NCBI GenBank assembly: GCA_038501625.1
Contig: JAZAYU010000063.1
Location: 641,501 to 705,500 of the forward strand
Direction: 5' to 3'
Source of the DNA: Corbicula japonica
Taxonomy: Eukaryota; Mollusca; Bivalvia; Venerida; Cyrenidae
DNA: 64,000 nucleotides
Part shown: positions 34,975 to 45,835 of the stretch, piece after piece
How the letters are laid out: each line of letters opens with the position of its first letter
How positions within the stretch are numbered: the first letter of the stretch is position 1
Translations under genes and position numbers: made by a program
The notes under the pieces: model-generated
What the model was told of the DNA's origin: nothing
What the model saw: only the letters and a program-made list of their open reading frames with translations
Database searches by the model: none

Positions 34975-35715
34975 TCATTTCACTGCCGGTTTTTTTATGG
35001 AGATTTAATTTACAAACTTAAGAAGATAAAAGGGAATATTAATTTCTCCCGGTTATTCGTAAAAACCATCTGTAAATTTAAAAAGAAAGGTTACCAACAT
35101 GATATTTTACAGCGCTCTGCAGGCCTTGTAATTAACCCATCAACAGTTGATCATTATGCTTACCTCTTTGGTTGCACGACGGTGGCAGGGGTTTAAGAGT
35201 TTATGAAGGTTTATGATGAAATCTTTTCTTTAAAGAACCTAGAAGCTCGATTCGTTTCTTTGATCCCTGTCATCGTGTTCTTGCTGATTTTACTCCAGGA
35301 GCTCTGGTCTCGGTAAGATCATTGAGTATCCGCCCTTTTGCTTTGCAATGCTATTAGCTTCTTATGTTTTATATGTTTGTGTGCTTTTGCATGCAACATT
35401 GTAAAGCCAATGGGTGGGTTGGAGTTATTTCACCAAGAAAACTTGTACTTGTTTTGTAATACGAGAACCTGTTAGGGGAAGTGTGAGGTTGGTGCACCCT
35501 AGAACCTGGTTTAAACCCCCAGTATCAAATTGTTTTGCCACTGACCGTTCCAAGGCGGTAACCCCTCGGGTTCTCACTTTCGTTAATTGTTTGTGGCGTC
35601 CATATTGAAATTGATTATTGTAATACCATGCTCTCTTTTCCTCTCTACTGTTTGGCTGTGTGGGGAGGCTGTGTCTGCTGGTTGTGGCCATCCCTGATAT
35701 GCACATTTCACTTTT
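34975..35715 (+). repeat. Family S copy, near full length
   Basis: This uninterrupted copy runs from TTTTTATGGAGATTTAATTT through TTACAGCGCTCTGCAGGCC, GGTTGCACGACGGTGGCAGG, GCATGCAACATTGTAAAGCC, the core at 35490-35570 (GGTTTAAACCCCCAGTATCA and CCACTGACCGTTCCAAGGCG) to CCCTGATATGCACATTTCAC. It is the reference showing what family S looks like at the site of the 473-bp insertion at 19142. The 64- and 93-codon frames are by-products. Confidence 0.9.
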
Positions 35716-37029
35716 TCACGTTATTTATATTCAACATATGAATTAATTTTCTTTAAAGAGATCGTTTCGTCTTTGTATATTTTTTAAATGCCCAGTTTGT
35801 CAATTAATAAGCAGCTTCTAAAAACAAAAGGGAACAGCATTTGAGTGTTTTCCTAATTCTGGGACTAATTATATGTATCACCTACTTGTATCTGTACTTA
35901 TATATAATAAAGATGGCTGTCCCACTAGAATACTAATTACATAGTAACTCTTCGGTCAGAATATGTAGCGCAAAAACAAGCAATTTCCTGAAAGCTTCCG
36001 ACAGATTTACAAGGGGGATTCTAGTGGTTTTTAACATTTCAGATTGGAAAATGTCAAAGTGCTATCACTTGTCAGAATGTCGATATATATTTGACATAGC
36101 ATTGTCCTTGGGACTTGTAGTCTTGGAAGACATCTAAAGTACTTTGTTACGTTTTAGATAAGATATAACAATTAAGATAACTGATAAAACTTGTTGCCTC
36201 TCGTTTTGGGCAAATCTATGATTATCTATCTGCTAAAGCCGACCAAAACAAACACAGAGAAAAAGAAAATTGTGCGGAATTTTTGAAAATGGTTCTTCTA
36301 TTATGTAAGTTAAATACAATAGGTTTACAATTGCTTTCAGGAAAAGGTAATGCTAACGCGTCATTTTATAAATAATTACCTGCAAAGAGTTCCTTATTTC
36401 ACAAGATGTTTAAAGGCAATATGACGTAATCAAATAAAACAAACACATATTGCATCCAGTCAAGTTAACTTTACCACTAATTACTAATCAGTCAGTGTAA
36501 CAAAGATGGTAAGTGAATATGAAATGGCCAAACAGCATAAATTTTAGCATTTTAAAACCGAGGAACGTACGGCCGGAAAATATCCGAACGTTTACTCTTT
36601 ATCGAAAAAGTGAAGTATTTTCAACACTTAATGTAAGTAGTTTTTTCCACCTTTGTCTTTGCAAGCACGAAGGTGGAAAAATTGATTTCCTTTACAACAA
36701 ATGCAAAATTTTATCATGTCTTTTTTTTAAAGAAAATGCTTTATTGCATTTTAGCTTTAATGACGGAGAATTTCTTGGATTTCGCGTTTCCTGGCGTGCA
36801 ATCATTTTGAGTCAGCTGTCCTTATAGCAATTGATAAGATTAGCAAAACAAATATATGAATGTTATTTTGATATCTGCTTGATATCTGCTTCAAAACAGT
36901 AATAGATATACGAAATAAGAGTAAAATGCTTTGGGTTAATTTGGACGTTTCGTGTTATAAGACAATGGCCCATCTTCCTAACGATGTATTTGGCGGCACC
37001 ATAGCAAATGATCTATAAATATTCAACGG
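35716..37029. other. Unassigned stretch with one hairpin
   Basis: The 104-codon frame at 36513-36827 follows a strong donor-like ATGGTAAGTG (36506), but its translation is compositionally random and I do not call a gene. A 12-bp hairpin lies inside. Confidence 0.45.
36642..36681. repeat. 12-bp hairpin
   Basis: TTTTTCCACCTT at 36642-36653 pairs exactly with AAGGTGGAAAAA at 36670-36681 across a 16-base loop. Confidence 0.8.
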
Positions 37030-37295
37030 AACTGAAAACCTGTTGGGGCAAGTGTGAGGTTGGTGTTCCCTAGAACCTGGTTTAAACCCCCAGTGGTAAT
37101 TTGTTTTGCCAATGATTGTTCAAAGGCATTAACCCCTAATGGCTCTCTATGTCGTTAATTGTTTGTGGCGTCTTGTTTGAATTGACATACTTATAACAAC
37201 ATGCTTTTTTCCTCTCTTCTTTTTCGCTGCATGGGGAGGGTGTGTTTTGTGAGTGTGGCGATTCCTGATATGAATATTTCACTTTTTTACATGTG
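37030..37295 (+). repeat. Family S 3' copy
   Basis: It starts AAAACCTGTTGGGGCAAGTG and runs through CCTAGAACCTGGTTTAAACC, TTGTTTGTGGCGTCTTG, CGCTGCATGGGGAGGGTG to ATTCCTGATATGAATATTTC. Confidence 0.85.
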
Positions 37296-37371
37296 TACCA
37301 ACAGTCTATTACAAGATTTTCAAAAAACTCACAAAGCAAATTTTAATAAATGAAACAAACAGATAACCATA

Positions 37372-38062
37372 TTTCGTTTAACTAATTATTATAAGGGGAC
37401 ACCATGGAAGGCTAATGGAACTTGGTTTCTTGTTTACAACTGAGGAAAAGGAACTTTGAATGAATGCTCATTTTTGTTTTATTTGGATTGAAAAAAATAC
37501 GTTCACTAAGAGTTTGTAACCCTTTCACAGTCACTTAGTTGTTAAATGATCAAATTATAGGTAACGTAAACCCTTGCCATGTTCTTAGAAAGCGAACGTT
37601 TTGTCTTTGTTCGCCAAGAATCAATTAGGAAAAAAAACCCGGCTAACAAAATAATTACTTGCAGTGATTATGCTATTCAAAACAGATAATCTTTATTTCA
37701 TCAAACAAAACGGGTTGAGTGTGAAGAGATAGCTATTGAATATAGACGCCTGTCTGGCGGCAAACAAAATATGTCTTCAGAAAGCCATTCCGTTTAAATT
37801 TATATTCAGAACAATATTTAATGGCATAGATGTCAATCTTAACTTATATTTGTCAAATTTGATTGTTAAACATTCTCGGAATGTGAAATGTATGTCAGAG
37901 AAAATGGTAGTATATAAATGTTAAACAGTTACTGACTTTTATTAGTTTGAACATCCCAGATAACATAATAAAAATACGTACGTTCAGGTGGCATTTCGCG
38001 TTCTGTTTCAAATGAATCGATAAATGCATAAATCATGAATAATGAATAATAAATCTGCTATG
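37372..38062 (+). repeat. 690-bp repeat, copy 2 (family M)
   Basis: This is the inverted, diverged counterpart of 12205-12920. It begins with TAATTATTATAAGGGGACAC and ends with AATCATGAATAATGAATAAT. It carries a 62-codon frame (37736-37924) starting MNIDACLAANKICLQK, similar to the 87-codon frame in copy 1 but shortened. A short 3' piece appears again at 38910-38993. It lies next to family F in both places, as copy 1 does. Confidence 0.75.
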
Positions 38063-38097
38063 CATTCTAGATATTCTAGTTATTACTATTTACTGGT

Positions 38098-38227
38098 GAA
38101 AATATTGAGTTACGCTGAACGGCGTGGGCAGTGATATGCATTTCCATTACTGACTATGAACAGGCTCAATCAAACGAGCCTGCACTATTTCCATATTTTT
38201 CAATCTCTGCGATATGCAGGATTTTTT
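38098..38227 (+). repeat. Family F fragment
   Basis: AAATATTGAGTTACGCTGAA, CATGAACAGG-like ACTATGAACAGGCTCAATCA and CACTATTTCCATATTTTTCA mark family F. It then jumps to GCGATATGCAGGATTTTTT (an internal family F block), indicating an internal deletion or rearrangement. Confidence 0.75.
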
Positions 38228-38342
38228 AAAGTCTCCCCGTACATATAGTCAGTACTGTTATCAGTAAAAATAACCCGTTACCGATGTCATGCGGTGATTG
38301 TTACGTATATCAGGGCTATCCGATCAACCTTTTTTGGGGTTG

Positions 38343-38430
38343 TCCCGGTTAGCTCAATTGGTTGCGTCGCAGGAATTGCATGGCTAGGCGCTGTCGCCGT
38401 GACGGTACGGGTTCGCTCCCAGCTAGAGGC
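38343..38430 (+). repeat. tRNA-like SINE head, unit 1
   Basis: The A-box-like TTAGCTCAATTGG is at 38349-38361 and the B-box-like GGGTTCGCTCCC at 38409-38420. Their spacing and sequence fit a type 2 RNA polymerase III promoter. The region between them cannot form a canonical anticodon arm and there is no acceptor stem, so it is tRNA-derived but not a tRNA gene. Confidence 0.75.
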
Positions 38431-38597
38431 ACTATCATTTGAAATTCACAGTAGCGCTATTTGTGCAGTGTGGCGGCCGTAAAAAGTCTCCCCGTACATA
38501 TAGTCAGTACTGTTATCATTAAAAATAACCCGTTACCGATGTCATGCGGTGATTGTTACGTATATCAGGGCTATCCGATCATTCTTTTTTGGGGTTG

Positions 38598-38685
38598 TCC
38601 CGGTTAGCTCAATTGGTTGCGTCGCAGGAATTGCATGGCTAGGCGCTGTCGCCGTGACGGTACGGGTTCGCTCCCAGCTAGAGGC
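38598..38685 (+). repeat. tRNA-like SINE head, unit 2
   Basis: This is the duplicate of the previous feature, with identical A-box-like (38604-38616) and B-box-like (38664-38675) elements. Confidence 0.75.
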
Positions 38686-38691
38686 ACTATC

Positions 38692-38900
38692 ATTTTATAT
38701 TTTCAGATCCCCTGTCAAAACTCTATTCTTTTCAGTTCCGCCCATTGTTTTCTCTTTGCGTCAAACCCATTCTTTTATCTGGGAACCATACGTCGCTAAT
38801 CATAATTTGGTGTTAATCTGAAAACACATAACGAATTAACGATTCATGTTCACCGCCATATTCAAACCATGTTGGGGATGAATCAAAATTGGGCTATTCA
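38692..38900 (+). repeat. Family F internal segment
   Basis: TTTTCAGATCCCCTGTCAAA, AGTTCCGCCCATTGTTTTCT, GGGAACCATACGTCGCTAAT and TCATGTTCACCGCCATATTC are consecutive family F blocks. The copy stops before the 3' part. Confidence 0.85.
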
Positions 38901-39004
38901 CTAGGTAAATGTTTCAAATTCGTCAATAAATGCATACATTATATGAGATGAATAAAAATCGGCAATATATTCTAGATATTCTAATTACTAGTATAAGTAT
39001 TTGA

Positions 39005-39145
39005 TGTAAATATTGAGTTGCGCTCAGCCGGATCTAGACGGGTTGGGCAGTAATATACATTTCCATTGCTGCTTATAAACAGGCTCAATCAAATCGAGCA
39101 TGCCATATTATCATATTTGTCATGTTCGGTGGCATTCAAAGTTAT
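39005..39145 (+). repeat. Family F 3' segment
   Basis: It contains GTAAATATTGAGTTGCGCTC, GGCAGTAATATACATTTCCA, AACAGGCTCAATCAAATCGA and TTTGTCATGTTCGGTGGCAT. Confidence 0.85.
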
Positions 39146-39164
39146 ATATTTTGACAAGAAATCT

Positions 39165-39225
39165 AAATCTTGTCTTTGATTCCTAATGTGGTAATTCCTG
39201 ATATGCATATTTTACCTTTTTATTG
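39165..39225 (+). repeat. Family S 3' end fragment
   Basis: It contains GTGGTAATTCCTGATATGCA then TATTTTACC, the last blocks of family S only. Confidence 0.5.
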
Positions 39226-39729
39226 CGGAAATTGATGGCATGTATAATGTTAAATTTAAGGTTTTAAATCGCATATACTTACTAAGAAACGGTAAGAACA
39301 ATTTGAAGTATTTAAAACAAAGTATGCATACTAGAAACTGCCATTCCCAGAAAACACAGCCTCAGTGTTTATGCGTATATATTTACATGGTTAATCTGCA
39401 GAAATGTTGTCTGGGTAAAGCGCACTCTTAACTGTGATGAAATGTTTACTCGAATAATGAAGTATTGTCTATTAAACAACCACCCAAGTTGTTGAAACTG
39501 TACAATATGCAACTGTTAAAATTGATCATGCTTTAACAACCAAACGATTATGTTTGTCTTGGAATAACCTGCTTTGTTCTCATTCTGTATAGTTTCAGAG
39601 TACTAGTATGAACAAATATCTGATCTAATTCGGCGGACTGGTTATTAAGAAGTTGAAACTAAACATGTGTTCCAAATTAATCTACTCTCGGCATTTGACG
39701 ATTTTAAAGAGAATTATTGTTCTCTTTTT

Positions 39730-40050
39730 AAGGTCTATTCTATTCTGTTTCGTTATGCTTATTGTTTTCTGGTTTAGGGCCAACCTATTTTTATCTCATC
39801 ATGGAATGGTATTTATCTGAAAATACCGCATTGAAGGTTCCATATTCACATGCACACCATAGTTTTGGATGGATCGAAATTATACTTTATTTTCCTGTGT
39901 AAATACTGAGTTGTTCTCAAACCGGAACTTAGCGGCGAGGATAGAAATATGCATTTGCATAACTGCCTATGAAAATTCGTAATCAAACTGAGCCTGTAAT
40001 ATTTTCATAATTGTATTGTATTGTTGCTTTTAAAGTTTTCATTTCATAAA
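39730..40050 (+). repeat. Family F copy, diverged
   Basis: It contains TTATTGTTTTCTGGTTTAGG, AATGGTATTTATCTGAAAAT, ACCGCATTGAAGGTTCCATA, TGTAAATACTGAGTTGTTCT and AATCAAACTGAGCCTGTAAT in family F order, with more substitutions than other copies. It is therefore an older insertion. Confidence 0.8.
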
Positions 40051-41519
40051 TGTTACTTACACTTCGCTTTATGTTAATATTTGCATAACACAGTAACATT
40101 TTACTGATATGAATATTATTTTATCAAAATTTAATAAAATAAAACATTTTCAAAAATCAACAGTTTTCTTCAAAATGGTGTTGTATCAATAACCATTGCA
40201 CACGCAACTTGAATTTAAAAATTTAAAAATGCCAATTTCAAATATTAAGTATGTATTTAGAAAACATCATATTAATTCCGATTGTCTGACATCGTCCAAG
40301 AAATACATTTAAGTAGCAAACGCTGTCAAGATTTCTATTCACGCAGTTCTGCAAGTCTGCTCTTTTTAGGTTTTCTCAGGACCCACTAGTCTTAAATATT
40401 CGAACGTGATAATAACAGCATTAATGTATATTTGATGCACGGGATGACATTCATGCCCGCCATAAGCGCTTAACAGATAATTGGATTTCTTTGTTTATTT
40501 CAGCATGTCTGCAAATCAAACTGACATTTTGCAAAGACAATGACAGAACAATAATTGTGTCTTTTATTTCAAGAGTATTTTTACGGCCTTCGGATTCATT
40601 ATTTATCACAAGAATAGCAATTTGAGCTTAAAATGTAACAAAGCGAATGCAATATGGAATTGGGAATACATACCATCTACCAAGGCGAGAGATAAATAAT
40701 ATTTAAAAAGATTGTAATGCATACGTGTTTAGTTAGACGGATTCGCACTTAATCATTTGTTCGACCGGTTGTAAATAATCCCCTTTATTATTAAAAATGT
40801 TAGGCTTGAACCTTTTCCTTTGTTATCTTAACTGTATACGAGGGACAAAATATATGTTCGTTCTTTAAAAACACTACTTGAACCATTTATTTGCAATTCA
40901 TTTGGTGTAATTCTTCTGTTATCCGAATAGCGTGATTAAGTTTCAGTTCAGTTTGGTGAGACACAGTAAAACATAAAATGATTCGCAATGTTTTACTGTT
41001 TCATGAAGTATCGTGCAAAAACAATTTGATAAGAGTATCCATGCCAGAATGGTGAGTTACAGAGATTAGGAGGTTAAAGATAAACATGATGACTGCCAGT
41101 TCTGTACAGTAGTCAGTATGATTTAACAACGGCTACCGTAGCTCTATCTGAATATAAGTTCAGCTTTTTATCCTACTTCTAAAAACCCGATTCTTCAATT
41201 CTAAATGACACGAAATAAGGATTTATTTGAAAATAACAAAAACTGTCTGAGTAAAGAGCGTGTATTCTTCTGTAGAAAAACATCATAGAAAGGCCTAGAT
41301 ACGTTTAAAATCACATCTCGCTGCAGCAAAATTGATGATTTTCCCAAGTGAAATAAAGGCATACATCACTGCCAAGCTGTTGAAACAGGGTTACTGATTT
41401 CATTAATCGCAGCATAACTAATGCAAATTGGATATACGCAACCTCAGAACAGTATGGAATTCAATTCAGTAATATAAATGTTTTATGGCGGTCTTCAGAC
41501 TCTTGCAGTGCAAAAAAGT
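40051..41519. other. AT-rich stretch, nothing recognised
   Basis: No gene or repeat was recognised. All frames are short. Confidence 0.5.
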
Positions 41520-41568
41520 AAACAATTTGTCATTTAAATAAAAATCTTAAAAACGAATATAAGATAAC
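41520..41568 (+). repeat. 49-bp flanking direct repeat, left copy
   Basis: AACAATTTGTCATTTAAATA and AAAATCTTAAAAACGAATAT, then AAGATAAC, recur at 42162-42209 on the other side of the 588-bp repeat. Confidence 0.9.
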
Positions 41569-42156
41569 TTTTATAAACATCTTTTGAATCTGTTTGTGAC
41601 ATGAGGAACTCTTTAAGATGATAAGAATTGATTAGAATCTATCTTCATTATATGCTTGTATGTAGATGAAATAAAACCAAAACATCAATTTGAAAATAAA
41701 ACTTCAACAACACGTTGTGACAATAGGATGAACAGTAAGATAGATAGCCAATATTCTGCAATCAATCATCGGCAATACCAATCACTACTCAGATTAAACG
41801 GAATCCCTTCAGAAACGACATTAATTGAGGCTTATTTTTGCAGTTACTAGAGTACTCGGGCGATGCTTATTCTAGAAGTAAATGATTGCGATTATTTGGT
41901 AGACTGATTTTATGTCTTCAAAACTCAATGTTGAACAATCTCCGAGACACTTGATTCGACAATGTATGGCCCGATAGAACAGTAAGACAACTTGAACATC
42001 GTCTGTTCTAAGGACGACTCAAAACTTGAAGGAGAAACGACAATTAAGATATCATTATTTAGTTTGATGCAACGGTCGATTTCGCATCGGTTGTCAATTA
42101 TAAGCATTGTACATTTGTCTATGTCAAAAGATTGTAAGAGAGATCTATCTGCAATA
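41569..42156 (+). repeat. 588-bp direct repeat, copy 1 (family X)
   Basis: It runs from TTTTATAAACATCTTTTGAA to GAGATCTATCTGCAATA and matches 44942-45531 with about 4% differences. It contains a 64-codon plus-strand frame (41656-41850, starting MYVDEIKPKHQFENK) that is also intact in copy 2 with three amino-acid differences. I do not recognise the peptide. A 49-bp direct repeat flanks this copy only. Confidence 0.85.
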
Positions 42157-42161
42157 TTGCC

Positions 42162-42209
42162 AACAAATTGTCATTTAAATAAAAATCTAAAATACGAATA
42201 TAAGATAAC
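42162..42209 (+). repeat. Flanking direct repeat, right copy
   Basis: This is the near-identical partner of 41520-41568, separated from the 588-bp repeat by about five bases (TTGCC). Confidence 0.9.
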
Positions 42210-42285
42210 ATTTCTTTATAAAAAATGTTTCAAAAATGAAGGCGTGACCTATTTGCATTAGGTTGATTACGATTGCAATGCCAAT

Positions 42286-43203
42286 AGATGAAAAGGGAAC
42301 TTTGAAGGCCATCGAACAAGACAAACATGAAAATATTGCAGGCTCGGTTTGATTGAGCCTGTTCATGGACAGTAATGGAAATGCATATTACTGCCCATGC
42401 TGCCTAGCCCCGGGTTGAGCGCAATTCAATATTTACACCAATAAACAGTACAATTTTGACCATCCCAAACGATGGTGTGCATATGGCGGTGGACATGGAA
42501 CCTTCAGTGCGGTATTTTCAGATTAATACCATTCCATGTTCAGCGGCGTATGGTCCCCAGATAAAAGAATGGGTTTGCCCTAAACGAGAAAACAATGGGC
42601 GGAACTAAACAGAATAGAGTTTTGACAGGGGATCGTCGAATATAAATCCTGCATATCACAGACAACGCCAAAGGCAAAATTTAAAAAGCAGTAAGTATAT
42701 CCTTGGGGGAGATTGAACAATTTCTAAACCTATATAGGCTGGGAAATTGAAACCACCCATCTCAAAACTGGCCGAAATATTTAAACAAAAGTAATTTTAG
42801 AAGTACTATTAACAAAGTACATAAAAATCGTGCTCAACGACCTTCAAAGGACGTAATTGATAACAGCACTGATTGAATGTACGGGGAGACTTTTTACAGC
42901 CGCCACACGGCACAAACAACGCTACTGTGATATTGAAATAGATGAAAAGGGAACTTTGAAAGCCATCGAATAAGACAAACATAAAAATATTGCAGGCTCG
43001 GTTTGATTGAGCCTGTTCATGGACAGTAATGGAAATGCATATTACTGCCCACGCCGCCTAGCCCCGTGTTGAGCGCAATTCAATATTTACACCAATAAAC
43101 AGTACAATTTTGACTATCCCAAACGATGGTGTGCATATGGCGGTGGACATGGAACCTTCAATGCGGTATTTTCAGCCATGTTCAGCGGCGTATGGTCCCC
43201 AGA
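42286..43203 (-). repeat. Family F, head-to-tail dimer
   Basis: Read on the minus strand, a truncated monomer (from 43203 down to 42944) ends in CCCTTTTCATCTAT. It is followed directly by TTCAATATCACAGTAGCG and a complete monomer that ends at 42286. The two 3' ends are 656 bp apart, which gives the monomer length. The complete monomer includes GGCGGCTGTAAAAAGTCTCC, which links it to the 5' segments at 38.2-38.5 kb. Confidence 0.9.
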
Positions 43204-44941
43204 GTAGTAAATATATCATACAACACTAAACAACACTTTAGACAATATAGAGACAAAATACCTTAAACCCGTTGTCATACTAAATTAAATTGTCATTGGA
43301 TAACGACAACGAGTATAAGGCCATGTTGCATTATTAACTTAACTTGATAAATATTCCGTATGTTTGCTTTAATGCATTATAGAACAATTTATTTCGACTC
43401 CCTAAATGTTGTAGTTTTTTCTAGCTTCAAACATAACGCCAACGCCAGCCATTGCATTATCATGCAATTTTATGTGAGCGCTTGCTACAACCACCACCAT
43501 CACAAATCAGAGTAACTGCTGGAACACTTTAAACATGTTGTCATCCACTATGGCTAATTGTCTGTCTTCATCATCATCTCTTAGCATTTCTTCATATTAT
43601 AATGTTTCCATAAATGTTCTATTTCCTTTTGTATGTAAGTGTAACATTTTTCATCCACATGACAGACACATCTACGATTCCCATACTTTCATTTAAAGAA
43701 GAACACACTTCTCCAGCCTTAATACTTCCCTGCATTAAATGCATATTAATAAATTTTAATTTAGTTTCAACGATATTATCACTATTATATCACTCGAATT
43801 TCATTTGACATCCTAAACATTTCCATGTTAACAAAGTATCAAATTCACTTCTTCATTATCTTTCCAAGTTCGTTTTCATTATTTAATGTTTTTGCCTGTG
43901 CTTTATGACACAAAGCTGAATGATGAGTTACATCAAGAAATTTTTAAGGAGCTTTATTATGATTCAATTAACTTTTATATCCTGAGTAAAAAATGAAAAC
44001 TTGACGAAATAATATGGGAAATTCCTAATACATTAATGATGCCTGGGAATGCAAATATTCGGAGGCATGTGATCGCTAATTTGAATCTTGGAAGTTCGGT
44101 TCATAAGCTATCGATTTGAACAAAGAACATTAAAACATAGTTATTTGATTGCGGGAAATGAAGAGTTGGATTTTGTTCTTTCTTTAATGCAAAAGGAGAT
44201 AATTTACAAAAACGGATATTTAAGTAACTGTATAACTGTATCTTATTTCTTTACATCGGCAGACTTTAGGTATTGCGATTTTCCTTCTGTACATGCCGTA
44301 CACTTCTTAATTTGACTATCAAATAATCTATTTAAGACTTAAATGTAAACAAATATCGATCTCATCATTGAAAGAGGAGATTACCTTGACCTCTGTGCAA
44401 AAATAACAACATCTTCCCGTTTTTTTCAAATTTCCAGATTTGTACAAATACCTCATAATATATATAGAACAAAATAAAGCATCACTGATCAAATTTATTG
44501 AATTTAGAAAAGGATAAGTTTTCATTTTGGCTGTTCCTAATTACATATATTTTAAGAATGCTGAATCACCTATTGTTTGATTTTAATACAACAAACCAAC
44601 TAGAAACACATTTTTAATTACAATAAAATTACCTATGATGAAATTCAATAACTCTTGACAGAGAAATGATCATTGGATAATAGAAATACTCATTTAATCA
44701 ACTATAAAACGAATGAAGCACGGTGATCTAAATGGCTTCTTCACAATATCTCTGTGAAATTTTTAAGCCCAAATGATAATATTGGCATCTTCATTTTAGT
44801 CCATAAAGCTTCCACATTACAAACTCTGTGATTGCAGACAAACTTTCAATTATTTCTCGTTAACAATGATACGCATTATATAACCAAAATACATTTAAAC
44901 GTATCAGTATAGGGACATCTTAAGTGTAACATACATACGGA
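43204..44941. other. AT-rich stretch, nothing recognised
   Basis: It lies between family F and the second family X copy. No coding sequence or repeat was recognised; open frames are 75 codons or less. Confidence 0.5.
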
Positions 44942-45531
44942 TTTTTATAAACATCTTTTGAATCTGTTTGTGACATGAAGAACTCTTTTAGATGACAAGA
45001 ATAGATTAGAATCTATCTTCGTTTTATGCTTGTATGTAGATGAAATAAAACCAAAACATCAATTTGAAAATAAAACTTCAACAACACGTTGTGACAATAG
45101 GATAAACAGTAAGATAGATAGCCAATATTCTGCAATCAAACATCGGCAATACCAATCACTATTCAGATTAAACGGAATCCCTTCAGAAACGACATTAATT
45201 GAGGCTTATTTTTGCAGTTACTAGAGTACTCAGACGTTGCTTATTCTAGAAGTAAATTATTGCGATTATTTGGTAGACTGATTTTATGTCTTCAAAACTC
45301 AATGTTGAACAATCTCCGAGACACTTGATTCGACAATGTATGGCCCGAAAGAAAAGTAAGACAACTTGAACATCGTCTGTTCTAAGGGCGACTCAAAACT
45401 TGAAGGAGAAACGGCAATTAAGATATCGTTATTTTAGTATGATGCAATGGTCGATTTCGCATCGGTTGTCAATTATAAGCATTGTACATTTGTCTATGTC
45501 AGAAGATTGTAAGAGAGATCTATCTGCAATA
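44942..45531 (+). repeat. 588-bp direct repeat, copy 2 (family X)
   Basis: Same orientation as copy 1 and 3.37 kb downstream. The 64-codon frame at 45030-45224 is intact. Neither flank carries the 49-bp repeat found around copy 1, so the shared unit is the 588-bp segment itself. Confidence 0.85.
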
Positions 45532-45687
45532 GGTTTTTAGTTAATGACTTATCCTTCAAATGTGTTCACTTTTGCCACAAGATATCAAATAAAAATTCAC
45601 CATTCCATGTTCGATTTGAATATACCAAATTAAAAAGTGCAAAATTGCGTAGGTGAAACTAATAGAGACAACCAGTTAAACTAGATT

Positions 45688-45835
45688 AAAGGGGAACTTT
45701 AAAAGCCACCTACCACGAAAAATATTGCAGGCGCGGTTTGATTGAGCCTGTTCATAGGCAGTAATAGAAATGCATGTTACAGCCACGCCGCCTAGCCTCG
45801 GGTTGAACGCAACTCTATTTTTACGCAAAGAATTC
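45688..45835 (-). repeat. Family F 3' segment
   Basis: On the minus strand: CAACCCGAGGCTAGGCGGCG, CTATGAACAGGCTCAATCAA, GGTGGCTTTTAAAGTTCCCC, ending TTTAATCTAG. Confidence 0.8.

Larger units (their letters stand above)
38228..38692 (+). repeat. 255-bp tandem duplication carrying tRNA-like SINE heads
   Basis: The block AAAGTCTCCCCGTACATATA begins at 38228 and again at 38483, exactly 255 bp apart, and about 210 bp of the second unit is present with only a few differences. Each unit carries a family F 5' segment plus one tRNA-like head. The duplication generates the two near-identical open frames starting MIVTYIRAIRS. Confidence 0.9.

Noticed and set aside
35425..35706. 93-codon frame, also seen in similar form at 63562-63843
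   Set aside because: Both are antisense readings of family S 3' copies.
36513..36827. 104-codon frame after a strong donor-like GTAAGTG
   Set aside because: The peptide is compositionally random, no acceptor precedes it, and a donor upstream of a frame does not support that frame as coding.
38343..38430. Functional tRNA gene
   Set aside because: A- and B-box-like sequences are present, but there is no paired acceptor stem and no plausible anticodon arm, and the same sequence is dispersed, so it is a SINE head.
38294..38821. Two near-identical open frames starting MIVTYIRAIRS
   Set aside because: They translate the 255-bp tandem duplication with the tRNA-like heads; similarity comes from the DNA duplication and not from protein conservation.
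41569..45531. LTR element with 588-bp LTRs
   Set aside because: The interior consists of family F copies and AT-rich DNA without gag/pol, TG...CA ends or outer target duplication. Two independent repeat copies are more likely.
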